A stretch of DNA of 52,621 nt from a virus, in the IMG/VR virus record IMGVR_UViG_3300018405_000026, positions 1-52,621 of that record; one strand, 5' to 3'. Shown here in pieces: positions 31,783 to 40,521 of the stretch (position 1 is the first letter of the stretch; every line of letters begins with the position of its first letter). A model generated the notes under the pieces. The model was not told the origin of the DNA and made no database searches. It was given only the letters and a program-made list of their open reading frames with translations. A program made the position numbers and the translations under genes.

Positions 31783-31806
31783 TAATTAAAGGCCCCGAAG
31801 GGCCCT
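31783..31806 (-). terminator. UUCG hairpin after tail tube gene, attenuator-like
   Basis: The leftward RNA has AGGGCCC-UUCG-GGGCCUU (7 bp, C(UUCG)G tetraloop), followed by UUUAAUUAUU. It is very stable and lies between tube and chaperone genes, so it can stop part of transcription or protect the tube/sheath mRNA 3' end. Confidence 0.6.
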
Positions 31807-31816
31807 AGCGTCGTTG

Positions 31817-32263
31817 CTATTTGAATGTTTCTAGGATATCGAAATCACCAAACGTAAAGGATGATGTTTCTTCTAAAGTGTCTTCGGACGTACCGTCTAA
31901 CGCTGCTAGAATAGAGTCATTAAAAATAACTTCTTTCAATAGCACTGTGTGACGGCCTTTTTGAGCTTGTACGTCGGCATTTGTAACCTTGATTGTAATA
32001 TCAGGGTACACGCCGGTCTTAACGTACGTCGCAATAGCTTGACGAGCGACATTAGAGAAGTAATGCGCGGTTAAGTCTCCAGTACCGGCAGCGCCGACCA
32101 CTTTTCCTTTTTCCATACGCATGCCAATCGCTTGTACGTTGGCTGTTTTTACGGCAATTTGAGCGGAAATGGTTTTTAATTCAGCCATCTCGTAGCGGTT
32201 GGAACCGACAGTCGCGAAGACTGTCCCTTCCTTACCACTGATTGCTTGGTTTGCTTTAATCAT
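31817..32263 (-). CDS. Tail tube protein XkdM-like
   Basis: The 148-aa protein (MIKANQAISGKEGTVFATVG, YEMAELKTISAQIAVKTANV, GMRMEKGKVVGAAGTGDLTA) matches the DUF2001/XkdM family of contractile-tail tubes. It forms the inner tube through which DNA passes. It follows the sheath gene, the standard order in PBSX-like phages. Confidence 0.93.
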   Translation of the reverse strand: MIKANQAISGKEGTVFATVGSNRYEMAELKTISAQIAVKTANVQAIGMRMEKGKVVGAAGTGDLTAHYFSNVARQAIATYVKTGVYPDITIKVTNADVQAQKGRHTVLLKEVIFNDSILAALDGTSEDTLEETSSFTFGDFDILETFK

Positions 32264-32292
32264 TATTCAGTTTGCTCCTTTCTAGAGTTGAA

Positions 32293-33570
32293 TTAGTTAC
32301 AGTAAACTTGGACATAAAGTTTTTCCATCGCATCGTTAATCACGATTGGCAATGTCACGACCACCGTGTCTTTGTTGTTGCCTTGTTCGATACTGATTTC
32401 GCCTGGGTCATAGCTAATCGCATTCGCTAACACTAAAGGATCCAACACGTTCGTGATAATCGCCGCTTTTAGGTTTTCACGTCCATCAAGATTGTTGACA
32501 AACTTTCCTAAAAATGACTCTTCAAATAGCGATGTTGCTTGAGTCTCAATGATTGCCATTGTACGAACGATGCGGTTTTTACTAAAATCTTGATTTTTGA
32601 TATCCGTGAACGTTACGAGCGTGTTGATATCTTGCTGAATTCTTACTCGTTCATTTTTGTACACGAACACGATATGTCCAGCTTTAACAGCCGCTACTGT
32701 ATCTGCATATGACAGTCGCTCACAGTCGACCGCACCCGGATAGGCTGCATAAGTCAATGAATTGGTTTCGGCTGCTGCTGAAGCGGCTGCGACCCAATAG
32801 ACCGCATCCTTCGGAGCTAATACTGTTCCATCTTCCAGTGTCACGCTGTTCTTGACGGATGTCACACCTTCATAGTCCATTGCCAAGTTGTTAGTCACCA
32901 ATACTACAGGACGGCCTAAGCTTTGTAATTCTCGAACTTTAGCCACAGCAATTGTTTTAACCGCCTCATCTTCTGAGCCGATTGCGATATGAGTGAAATC
33001 ATACTTCTCAATGCCTGCTAAGAAATCTGAATAAGCACTTGCTGATAATGTGCCATCTAGCCCACCTGTTAATTTGCCCGTACCTGAAGCTGTTGGCGCA
33101 GTCCCACTGAATTCAATAAAATCATTCGATGCAGGAAGCCCGGTCACATTTAACTGCTCATCTACCGTACGATTATTAAAGATTGTTTTGACTGTGATAG
33201 AGTCGTTAACCTCTTTTACTACAACCACGGATAGTTGATTACCTAATGCTCCTGCATACTTTGCAGTAGCTACTAATCCTGATACTGTGATAGTCGCTTT
33301 TGCTGCACCTGTATGAGCCGGTAGATAAATTAAGGCACGTCCGTTCCCTTTAAAGGTTTCTCGAATTTCAAGCAAATCTTTCAATTCTTTACCCAATAAA
33401 GTTAAAAAGTTAGTACCTCCATCCACTTCCACAAATACGTTATCTGGCCCCCAAGATTTCGGTACCACAAATGCCGAACGCCCAGCGGTTTCACCGATTG
33501 AAGCTGTTCCGCCAGTCGATTGAAAATCTACTCTTACACCTGGTAAGGGCATATTTTGAATAATCGCCAT
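32293..33570 (-). CDS. Tail sheath protein XkdK-like
   Basis: The 425-aa protein (MAIIQNMPLPGVRVDFQSTG, ETAGRSAFVVPKSWGPDNVF) and the C-terminal AISYDPGEISIEQGNNKDTV and MEKLYVQVYCN match contractile tail sheath subunits of PBSX type. Its presence proves a myovirus-like tail. It is followed by the tube. Confidence 0.95.
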   Translation of the reverse strand: MAIIQNMPLPGVRVDFQSTGGTASIGETAGRSAFVVPKSWGPDNVFVEVDGGTNFLTLLGKELKDLLEIRETFKGNGRALIYLPAHTGAAKATITVSGLVATAKYAGALGNQLSVVVVKEVNDSITVKTIFNNRTVDEQLNVTGLPASNDFIEFSGTAPTASGTGKLTGGLDGTLSASAYSDFLAGIEKYDFTHIAIGSEDEAVKTIAVAKVRELQSLGRPVVLVTNNLAMDYEGVTSVKNSVTLEDGTVLAPKDAVYWVAAASAAAETNSLTYAAYPGAVDCERLSYADTVAAVKAGHIVFVYKNERVRIQQDINTLVTFTDIKNQDFSKNRIVRTMAIIETQATSLFEESFLGKFVNNLDGRENLKAAIITNVLDPLVLANAISYDPGEISIEQGNNKDTVVVTLPIVINDAMEKLYVQVYCN

Positions 33571-33571
33571 A

Positions 33572-33757
33572 TTATTTAAAGTCTCCTTTCTTCCACTCGT
33601 CTACGGCCTTCTGAGCTTCTTGGACCGTATAGTCTATTGCGTCATCTAATATTACATTTGCAATGGATTGATCCGTTACATGCATTCCGCGTACAACCGC
33701 TTCTTTAACATAACGCTGTTCAACCACCGCTTTAGGCTTTGCCTTTGGTTCTGTCAA
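33572..33757 (-). CDS. Small protein before tail sheath
   Basis: The 61-aa protein (MTEPKAKPKAVVEQRYVKEA..., YTVQEAQKAVDEWKKGDFK) overlaps the tail terminator gene by 4 nt and precedes the sheath by 1 nt. Short basic/acidic proteins are usual at this place. Family not recognised. Confidence 0.65.
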   Translation of the reverse strand: MTEPKAKPKAVVEQRYVKEAVVRGMHVTDQSIANVILDDAIDYTVQEAQKAVDEWKKGDFK

Positions 33758-34170
33758 AGCTTAACGCCTCCTTCTATTTTTGTGATAGTTTCACCGGGAT
33801 CTGCTTCATAGCTACCATGTATTTTCACCTCAAACGAAATTGTCATTACCTCATCGTTATGGTTCGCTTTCAGGTAGTTAATGTGCGCAAACTCTCCTAG
33901 ATACTTCCATCGTTTAGAGTTTAATATTTTCCACACCATTTCTTGCATTTCAGTTCGTTTATCGAGACTGTCACCCGGTGTGTAGGTAATAAAATAAAAA
34001 ACAGCCACATCAACTGCGTTGTTGACCTGCCTGTCTGTGCTAATTCGATTCGCTTTAATGTTAAAGCATGGTGTGTCCATGCCTTGTTGGATTGGCTCAT
34101 CATAAACTTTGATACCAGGAAAGGTTTCTTTAAGTTTAAGAATCAGTGCTGCGGATAATGCATCAAGCAT
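33754..34170 (-). CDS. Tail terminator / completion protein (DUF6838-like)
   Basis: The 138-aa protein (MLDALSAALILKLKETFPGI, KVYDEPIQQGMDTPCFNIKA, DVAVFYFITYTP) resembles the phage tail terminator family that caps the tail before head joining. It lies after the HK97-gp10-like gene and before the sheath, the expected place. Confidence 0.75.
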   Translation of the reverse strand: MLDALSAALILKLKETFPGIKVYDEPIQQGMDTPCFNIKANRISTDRQVNNAVDVAVFYFITYTPGDSLDKRTEMQEMVWKILNSKRWKYLGEFAHINYLKANHNDEVMTISFEVKIHGSYEADPGETITKIEGGVKL

Positions 34171-34176
34171 AGGTCA

Positions 34177-34605
34177 TCATCCTCTCATTGCATTTCTTAT
34201 AACTTTTGCTAATTGTCTTTCGGTGGCAACTTTCCACTTAGGCAATAGTTGACGGACTTCGAACTCGGACAACTCTATAAAGAATTGTCCGTCCACATAA
34301 CCGACTTCTTCACCCTGTATCACTAAGCGGTGACCGTCGTTGACCCACTCTGTATAATATTGACCGGCTTTATTTCGAGCCACGTTCCATATTTTTATGT
34401 GAATGGTTTCCCCGGCATATTCAATATCCCACGTCCAACTGTCTTCTAACTGACCAGTATCATACGGCGAATTATATTCCAGTATTTCAACAAATTTGGC
34501 TGCCAAAGCAATCACGGCATAATGAATTTCTCGTTGAACTCCAGTTTGCACCTGCCTTAGTTGTGCAAGTCGTTTTTCAAACGATTTATAATCATACCCA
34601 CTCAT
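34177..34605 (-). CDS. HK97 gp10-like head-tail / tail completion protein
   Basis: The 142-aa protein (YKSFEKRLAQLRQVQTGVQR, VEILEYNSPYDTGQLEDSW, YYTEWVNDGHRLVI) has the SPYDTGxLxxSW pattern of HK97-gp10-like proteins, which join head and tail. It overlaps the adaptor gene by 14 nt. Confidence 0.85.
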   Translation of the reverse strand: MSGYDYKSFEKRLAQLRQVQTGVQREIHYAVIALAAKFVEILEYNSPYDTGQLEDSWTWDIEYAGETIHIKIWNVARNKAGQYYTEWVNDGHRLVIQGEEVGYVDGQFFIELSEFEVRQLLPKWKVATERQLAKVIRNAMRG

Positions 34606-34960
34606 GTTTGTTCACCCTAATTTCTTGGTGCGATGGGTATTTCATCGGCTTTTCAGTTGATTGATATTTCTCACGATGGTCGCCGTTACGTACCATCAGT
34701 TTACTACCAATTGGTACATTGACATCCGGTCCGCAGAATAAAATCAAACTGCTGTTATCCAAGTTGCCTTCACCTTTCAGCGATGATGGTCGTTTGTCAA
34801 TCGACACTCGACAAGGTTCGTTTAACTTTGTTGCTTGTAACTGCTTACCGTCTGCGCCGTTTGGTTTGGTATATTCGACTATCTCATAGATATCAAATAC
34901 TTTATCAAACGTCCAAGCGATAGCAGGTCCAGCTGCGGCTAAGATCGAATTAATATCCAT
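34592..34960 (-). CDS. Head-tail adaptor / head closure-like protein
   Basis: The start is ATG 34960 (MDINSILAAAGPAIAWTFDK), 7 nt after GAGGTGG. The 122-aa protein (YEIVEYTKPNGADGKQLQ, CRVSIDKRPSSLKGEGNLDN, PIGSKLMVRNGDHREKYQST) resembles head closure proteins by size, beta-rich content and position between connector and gp10-like genes. Confidence 0.7.
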   Translation of the reverse strand: MDINSILAAAGPAIAWTFDKVFDIYEIVEYTKPNGADGKQLQATKLNEPCRVSIDKRPSSLKGEGNLDNSSLILFCGPDVNVPIGSKLMVRNGDHREKYQSTEKPMKYPSHQEIRVNKHEWV

Positions 34961-34962
34961 GC

Positions 34963-35343
34963 TTACCACCTCAACTTACGAAAAGCTAAAATTTGTCGAT
35001 TGTAATCTTGCAAGAGGCTTTGTATAGCCTCGTCTACGTCTTTTGCTTTAGCCGTTGATGAACTTCCAGACAGGTCAACCGTTACGTCTCCAACTTTCAG
35101 GCTTTTCACGCCTGCTAATGGATTAACGATTTCCTCCGCGGATTCGTCAACTACGGGTTCGGCCGTCTCGCAAACCATTTTAGCCACCAAATAATACAAC
35201 TCTTTCGGTAGCTTTGTGTGGTTTGTAATATTCAGAATGTGCTGGACAATTTCATCCGTCACGTATTCTTGTAAAGCTGGCTCCATCTTCAGCTTATAAA
35301 CCGTTAGCCTTTGGTCGATGGTTTGTTTGAGTGTTTTGGCCAC
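34963..35343 (-). CDS. Head-tail connector protein (gp6-like/Phg_TCP)
   Basis: The start is GTG 35343 (MAKTLKQTIDQRLTVYK), 8 nt after AGAGGAG; an earlier GTG is possible. The 126-aa helical protein (YVTDEIVQHILNITNHTKLP, LYYLVAKMVCETAEP, LQDYNRQILAFRKLRW) fits the head-tail connector/DNA-packaging family that follows the capsid gene and attaches below the portal. Confidence 0.75.
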   Translation of the reverse strand: MAKTLKQTIDQRLTVYKLKMEPALQEYVTDEIVQHILNITNHTKLPKELYYLVAKMVCETAEPVVDESAEEIVNPLAGVKSLKVGDVTVDLSGSSSTAKAKDVDEAIQSLLQDYNRQILAFRKLRW

Positions 35344-35361
35344 TTGGACCACTCCTCTCTA

Positions 35362-36405
35362 CTAAGCAGCTACGACTTTAGTCGCAATATAGACTTTATC
35401 GGCAGCAGGGAATGACGGCAATCCCATACCTGAGGCACGTACCCATCTAGCTACTGGATCATCCGTCACATATGTGTCGACTACGATGTTTCCGACTTTA
35501 GAGTCATTCACTTCGTTTGTTTGGCGCAATACCAATTCTTCTGGAGTTGGACCGAATACGCGGTGTCCTAGAATGCCGTCAGGCAATAAAATGAATGAAT
35601 CTTCTGGAATGTAGCGATTAGTTTCGATGACGTATTTACCATTTTTTAATACGCGCTTACGGTATTTGCCCTCGACAACTTGCAATTGCGGTAAACCTTG
35701 CTCTGCGAAGAAACTATTCAACACTGCGAAACTAACTAAACGGTCAGAGTTCGTTCCATATAAGGCTGAACGGATAGACGCATTATTTTGCAGTGTATTA
35801 GCTACTTTACGAGATGTTATTGCACGTGATGGACGTGTACCAGTAGACGTTTCTACTGCGTCTTGCCATGCTCTGATATCATCCATAGGTTTTGCACTTG
35901 CTGTTGACCATTTAGTTGAAGGCGTACTTGTGTGTGCTGTCGGCAATTTGTAATCCAACGTACCTTTATAACCGTTTTCGTCAAATGTAAGTTTGCCTGT
36001 CGTTAGTGCCTCGAAAGCCATTGCGATGTAACGAGTGCGAACAGCTTTAACTAAGTTGTTTGCGTCGTCAAATACTTTAGCGATCTTCTCTGTTAACTCG
36101 CGGTCGTTACGAGGGGTCTCGATAACCATTGCGTCTTTGGCACTAAGTTTTAACTTACGTCTTACTTGGGCTAATTCCATAGACATGATTTCGAATGCCT
36201 CGCGGTCTCCGATTTCAGTCTCAGCATCCCAGCTGTGAACAGACGCTACTACAGGTAAGCCTTCGCCGCCTTTAATGTATTCAAGCGTTAAAGCCTCTTG
36301 TTTTGTTTCAGGGAATAACGCATCAATCACGCCGTTATCGACTGGAATCTCATGTGTGTAATCTTGTAAATTTGTTGCATTAACGATTTCGTGTAATTTA
36401 GGCAT
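35362..36405 (-). CDS. Major capsid protein (Phage_cap_E type)
   Basis: The 347-aa protein (MPKLHEIVNATNLQDYTHEI, LFPETKQEALTLEYIKGG, VASVHSWDAETEIGDREAFE, YIPEDSFILLPDG) has the pattern of HK97-fold major capsid proteins of the E family (SPP1/lambda gpE-like). It follows scaffold and a small decoration-like gene, as in SPP1-type head modules. Confidence 0.93.
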   Translation of the reverse strand: MPKLHEIVNATNLQDYTHEIPVDNGVIDALFPETKQEALTLEYIKGGEGLPVVASVHSWDAETEIGDREAFEIMSMELAQVRRKLKLSAKDAMVIETPRNDRELTEKIAKVFDDANNLVKAVRTRYIAMAFEALTTGKLTFDENGYKGTLDYKLPTAHTSTPSTKWSTASAKPMDDIRAWQDAVETSTGTRPSRAITSRKVANTLQNNASIRSALYGTNSDRLVSFAVLNSFFAEQGLPQLQVVEGKYRKRVLKNGKYVIETNRYIPEDSFILLPDGILGHRVFGPTPEELVLRQTNEVNDSKVGNIVVDTYVTDDPVARWVRASGMGLPSFPAADKVYIATKVVAA

Positions 36406-36409
36406 ATTC

Positions 36410-36721
36410 TTATACTCCTCCCACTGGTGTTAAGTCATAAAACGCAATCTGTTTTAAAGCAGCTTGGGCTGCTGCGGACGGTTCTGCAGGTAGCGCAGGA
36501 GCTAACAAGTGTCCCTCGACAATCAATGTCATCGGTTGACCGACTTCTGTGTCATGGTAAACCACCCCACGGGCTGTTGCATCATTGGCAGGATAAATTG
36601 CGCCGTGCGGTACGATATTACCTGGCCAAGTGCCTTCTGCAGTGTCTGTAAATGCTACATGGTGAGCAGATTTAAAAATATTCTGTTCCACAGTGTAGAC
36701 TGTTTTATCACTAATTTTCAT
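36410..36721 (-). CDS. Head decoration-like protein
   Basis: The 103-aa protein (HHVAFTDTAEGTWPGNIVPH, TARGVVYHDTEVGQPMTLIV, EGHLLAPALPAEPSA) resembles short head proteins placed between scaffold and major capsid genes, related to head decoration protein D in size and beta content. Function is inferred from place and pattern. Confidence 0.65.
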   Translation of the reverse strand: MKISDKTVYTVEQNIFKSAHHVAFTDTAEGTWPGNIVPHGAIYPANDATARGVVYHDTEVGQPMTLIVEGHLLAPALPAEPSAAAQAALKQIAFYDLTPVGGV

Positions 36722-36737
36722 AGTTTATATTTCCTCC

Positions 36738-37334
36738 TTAGTATTCTCCCCACGCTTTAGGTGCGGTAGCTTCAATTTCGGCTTTACGTTGCTGTCCTAG
36801 AGCTTCTGCAAGCGATACTTTCGTTGGATCTGCATTCTTATTGACGGCTGCTGGTTTAGCACCAAACAATGAGAATGAAGGCTTATCCTCTTTAGTATCG
36901 GCTTTCTTAACGAATTCGGGATTTTGTTCGGCAAATGCCGTAAACTTCGACTCAAAGTCTTTTAGTTTTCCGTCCGCGTCTCGTTCTAATTCGCCTAGCT
37001 TAAATAAAGCAAATTCGATATTCGTCACACCTTTATCACGCAATGCGTCTTCAGCATCTTTGCGAATTCGGTGTGCAGTCAAATCTTGCTCAGCTTTATC
37101 AGCTCTTGCTTTTTGGTCATTAATTTCAGCTTGTAAGGCCTCATTATCTTTATTGTCTTTTTGCAACTTCTCGATTGTCGAATTTGCGTCTTTGAGTTGT
37201 TCATTTTTTGAATTAAAATCGTGTTTAGGAACGTAGTCTGTTGCGATTCCTGCTTTTAATGCTTTCTCAGCTTCCGCAACATTTAGTTTTCCGTCCGCGT
37301 CCATGTGTTCATTCAAAATGTCAGTGATATTCAT
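36738..37334 (-). CDS. Capsid scaffolding protein
   Basis: The 198-aa, charged coiled-coil protein (MNITDILNEHMDADGKLNVA, SKNEQLKDANSTIEKLQKDN, DQKARADKAEQDLTAHR) matches phage scaffold proteins (GP20/DUF4355-like), with the typical N-terminal segment and C-terminal FSLFGAKPAA. It directs procapsid assembly and lies just upstream of the capsid genes. Beyond its upstream side, 37335-37443 shows nothing recognisable. Confidence 0.88.
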   Translation of the reverse strand: MNITDILNEHMDADGKLNVAEAEKALKAGIATDYVPKHDFNSKNEQLKDANSTIEKLQKDNKDNEALQAEINDQKARADKAEQDLTAHRIRKDAEDALRDKGVTNIEFALFKLGELERDADGKLKDFESKFTAFAEQNPEFVKKADTKEDKPSFSLFGAKPAAVNKNADPTKVSLAEALGQQRKAEIEATAPKAWGEY

Positions 37335-37443
37335 CTTGCTTTCTCCTTTATTCCTTTTTATTCTGGTCGGTTCCAGTAAGGATGTTTTTATTTGCCGGAT
37401 ATTCCGTCGGCGCGGTTAGTTTAATGACATTCCGGTCAAAGGT

Positions 37444-37689
37444 TTATAATCTGATTTTCTCGATGCGTGCGCGTTCTTCCAGTATGGCGCCGTAAGCTTC
37501 CATCGCTTTTAATTGTGCTGTCAACAGTTTCTCTGAACACTCCGGATCAAACTTCAGGACCCCATGTGACCATTGGGTCAGCATTTTTCGTAAGCCTTGT
37601 GTGCGGATCTTATTTTGTTGGTATTCGGCTTTAAACCGCTCACGGTATTCAGCGCTTTGCATCATTTCGATTGTGTCTTTCAGTTCCAT
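37444..37689 (-). CDS. crAss001_48-like small helical phage protein
   Basis: The 81-aa helical protein (MELKDTIEMMQSAEYRERFK, AEYQQNKIRTQGLRKML, KAMEAYGAILEERARIEKIRL) matches a widespread small phage family named for crAss001_48. Its role is unknown; here it sits in the head region between minor head protein and scaffold. Confidence 0.7.
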   Translation of the reverse strand: MELKDTIEMMQSAEYRERFKAEYQQNKIRTQGLRKMLTQWSHGVLKFDPECSEKLLTAQLKAMEAYGAILEERARIEKIRL

Positions 37690-37699
37690 TTTCTCACTC

Positions 37700-37855
37700 C
37701 TATAAAATGTATTTATTCAGGTCGTCGTCGGGAATTTCAATATCAGTTGATTCGACATTGTGAGCATTCCACGCTTCATCCGTATCAGCGATTCGCTCTA
37801 AAGCTTGGCGAATCTTCTTGACCTCTTTCAAAAACTCTTTAAATAGTTTCTCCAT
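37700..37855 (-). CDS. Small hypothetical protein in head region
   Basis: A 51-aa frame from ATG 37855 (MEKLFKEFLKEVKKIRQALE) with AGGAGTGAC upstream. The helical N-terminus is basic, the C-terminus acidic (VESTDIEIPDDDLNKYIL). It overlaps the preceding small gene by 17 nt. No family recognised. Confidence 0.6.
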   Translation of the reverse strand: MEKLFKEFLKEVKKIRQALERIADTDEAWNAHNVESTDIEIPDDDLNKYIL

Positions 37856-37985
37856 TTGTCACTCCTAATAGATATGGATTGTCATCCTGATCACCTCCTA
37901 GTGGCATGTGCGACGTTTCGTTTGGCTGTTCTTTTTCCGGTTGTCTTAAAGGTATCCACAGACTTAAAATGTCAGATATCGTCAT
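37839..37985 (-). CDS. Small hypothetical protein in head region
   Basis: A 48-aa frame from ATG 37985 (MTISDILSLWIPLRQPEKEQ) with GAGGGAGCGG upstream. Near its C-terminus lies the AGGAGGTGATC sequence that could start a still shorter reading. Small genes after the minor head gene are usual in SPP1-like modules. No family recognised. Confidence 0.55.
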   Translation of the reverse strand: MTISDILSLWIPLRQPEKEQPNETSHMPLGGDQDDNPYLLGVTNGETI

Positions 37986-38030
37986 GTTGACCGCTCCCTC
38001 GTTTTTAATCATCAAGTGCGTATCCTCCTT

Positions 38031-39092
38031 TTAATTCAAATCTTCAATCGTTAATTGATTGACTGTTTCAATTAATTCGTTCTCCCACTCTTCGTAAACG
38101 TCCTCTAATTCCGGTCCGGTGTAGTCGTGTTCGTCTGCAAAATAATCTATCAACGTTGCGTCACGTGTGGATGACACGCTTGACCGGCATCTATAATGAA
38201 AAGGCGGGGCAGTTTTACCGATTTGGTAATCATCAATGGCATAGACATTATCGTGTTCACTTCTGCATTTGTCGGTCGTTTTGTTATCTAGGACTGCGAC
38301 GATTTTATACTCGTTTTCTAAATGCGCTTTTAATTGCTCAACCGAACCCATCGAATTGTAAGCCGTCTGTTCCGTACGGACCAATGTTTCAATGCTTGAT
38401 TTTGCAACACTTACTCGTTTTTGTATTTCTTTGGTGATTTTATCTTGTGGCCATTGCCCGATAAAACCCTGGTCTAAGATATTCGCGATTGTGTCATACG
38501 TTTTTTCTTCCTGGCCCCAGATGCGTTCCGACAAGTTATCTCTCGCCCAATTGGTTTTCAACCGGCTTTTTATCGTGTCTAATTCTAGGACCGGACGCCG
38601 GACGCTGTAACCAATATCCGCATAGCTTTTTGCAATTTCGATTTTTGCACTACCGTACACATGACTCATATTTTTATAAGTCGTTTCAATCAATCCGTTT
38701 GAACTACCGTAAACCTCCAAAGCTTTTAATTCAATTTCGGCTAATAGCGCCTCTTGACGGCTGATTCGGTGTCGGTAAGCTAAAGCTTCAACTAACCTCG
38801 GTTCGGCCTTTGGGTCCTTCGCTAATTGGGCATAACGCGCAAGTGTGACGTTCTGGAACTCTTTGAGTTGATTATTAGTTAAATATTGTATCGCGTCATG
38901 CTTAGACATTTTATAATCGTTAGCAAAACGATTGTAAAACACTTCGATTTCTTTAATCGCTTCGCGTTGGAATAGTTCCAGTTGCGCGTACATTTTGGCC
39001 AAGTATTCGGTCGTAAGTTCTTCAGCGTGTTGCTCTTGCTGCATAGACCGTTCTAGCCAATATTGTGCATTAGTTCGTGTCTTCTTCGCCAT
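38031..39092 (-). CDS. Minor head / head morphogenesis protein (SPP1 gp7-like)
   Basis: The 353-aa protein (AQYWLERSMQQEQHAEELTT at the N-terminus) has the C-terminal CRSEHDNVYAIDDYQIGKTA/PPFHYRCRSS pattern of the Phage_Mu_F / SPP1 gp7 family. These proteins associate with the portal and enter the head or aid DNA ejection. It overlaps the portal gene by 23 nt. Confidence 0.92.
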   Translation of the reverse strand: MAKKTRTNAQYWLERSMQQEQHAEELTTEYLAKMYAQLELFQREAIKEIEVFYNRFANDYKMSKHDAIQYLTNNQLKEFQNVTLARYAQLAKDPKAEPRLVEALAYRHRISRQEALLAEIELKALEVYGSSNGLIETTYKNMSHVYGSAKIEIAKSYADIGYSVRRPVLELDTIKSRLKTNWARDNLSERIWGQEEKTYDTIANILDQGFIGQWPQDKITKEIQKRVSVAKSSIETLVRTEQTAYNSMGSVEQLKAHLENEYKIVAVLDNKTTDKCRSEHDNVYAIDDYQIGKTAPPFHYRCRSSVSSTRDATLIDYFADEHDYTGPELEDVYEEWENELIETVNQLTIEDLN

Positions 39093-40518
39093 CTGTCGTC
39101 ACCTTCTTTTCAGGTTCGAAACGTTTGTCATATTCTGGTCGGGGCGGAATGCCATATTCAGCGTTTTGCTTTTCCAAGCGGTCTTCCACTTTCTGAGAAT
39201 ACCATGGGTGCTGTTCTCGAATTGTTTGGTCATCTAATATGCCGATTGAGTTTTGCGCATTAGTAATCGCTTCAGTCTCATTCGATATCATGTCTCGGTT
39301 AAAGACGTATTCAAAACCATCAAGGTTAATCTCCCTGCCGTTGTTTGCAGCGTGCTTTTCTACAAACCACATAAACTGCTCGAGTGACTGTTGGAATTCA
39401 GTTTCCATATCGTTCATGTCGATATCTAAATCGGTGTAACGCCATTTCAAGGCTGTACCGGATGCATTACCCAAGTTTTCGTCCTGCGTGTCAATTGCAG
39501 CGGCCGCTTCATATAAAGCTTTACGAGTACGTTTCAGCTCATTTTCAGTGGCGGTAGTGTCGATTGTCGCTTGTAATTTATCCACGCCACCGTCTTGGCC
39601 AACTGAGATTGTCATGTATTCGTTGAGTAAAGCGAGAAATCGATCAAGGTCTTCGCCTTCGTAATTCTTCAAAATGTAAATAAACTTCGGAATGTCTGCT
39701 AATAAATCAGCGGCCGTTGATGATTGTAAAGCCAAGTTATCAATAATGGATTCGACTTGTTGAAGCAAACTCGCTTCATCTTCGTTATAGCGCCAAGCGA
39801 TTAATGGGGCGCGTTCCCAGTTCTGTCCATGCGTTTCGTTTAGCTTTGGATCGAACAAGTAGAAGTGCGATTGGGGTCCGTCATAAGTCGGGTCTAAACC
39901 TAAATAACCTGCTTTATCTAGCAGGTAGTAAGTAATGCCGTTCTCGTCAAAATATGCAACTTGTGTCCGGATGACAGGTTTACCTTTATCCCATACTTCA
40001 ATTGGGTAGATGCGGATAAAAGCGTCCAGGAATCCGTTACGCTCATCGCTCCAGAAAGGGATGATTTGCTCAGTGGGTACTTTAAACAAGCTTAGTTCGC
40101 CTTCCTCGTCTAAGTAGACCATTGAATAGGCAATGCCTTTAATAATAGCTTCTTGACCTAAGGACTTAATGACTTTGAGTAAATCTCGGTCAAACACTTC
40201 TTTGTTTAAATATTCTTGCGTTTGTTCGTCTTCGACAGTCACAGACGGCGCTTTGGCTAAGAGGTAGCCGACTTTCTGTTTAACTAGCTTTCTGAATTGT
40301 CCAAGCTCCAATTTAACGTTACTTCGATGTTTCAGCTGCGTCGTTTTCTTCTGGATGGCCGTTTTATTATGATAATAGGCATGTGCTTTTGTCATCATTT
40401 TCAATTCATCTGATTTTAAATGTTGATTAATACGATGTTCTAGGATTTTTTCTTGCGGTGTTTCCATAGCTAGGAATCGATCCACTAATTCTAGGTACCA
40501 CTTTGATTTGGATTGCAA
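39070..40518 (-). CDS. Portal protein (SPP1 gp6-like)
   Basis: The 482-aa protein (YYHNKTAIQKKTTQLKHRSN, QFRKLVKQKVGYLLAKAPSV, LSLFKVPTEQIIPFWSDERN, SSTAADLLADIPKFIYILKN) matches the SPP1-type portal family (Phage_prot_Gp6). It forms the dodecameric ring for packaging and ejection. It lies between terminase large subunit and the gp7-like gene. Confidence 0.95.
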   Translation of the reverse strand: MQSKSKWYLELVDRFLAMETPQEKILEHRINQHLKSDELKMMTKAHAYYHNKTAIQKKTTQLKHRSNVKLELGQFRKLVKQKVGYLLAKAPSVTVEDEQTQEYLNKEVFDRDLLKVIKSLGQEAIIKGIAYSMVYLDEEGELSLFKVPTEQIIPFWSDERNGFLDAFIRIYPIEVWDKGKPVIRTQVAYFDENGITYYLLDKAGYLGLDPTYDGPQSHFYLFDPKLNETHGQNWERAPLIAWRYNEDEASLLQQVESIIDNLALQSSTAADLLADIPKFIYILKNYEGEDLDRFLALLNEYMTISVGQDGGVDKLQATIDTTATENELKRTRKALYEAAAAIDTQDENLGNASGTALKWRYTDLDIDMNDMETEFQQSLEQFMWFVEKHAANNGREINLDGFEYVFNRDMISNETEAITNAQNSIGILDDQTIREQHPWYSQKVEDRLEKQNAEYGIPPRPEYDKRFEPEKKVTTDGEEDTN

Positions 40519-40521
40519 AAG

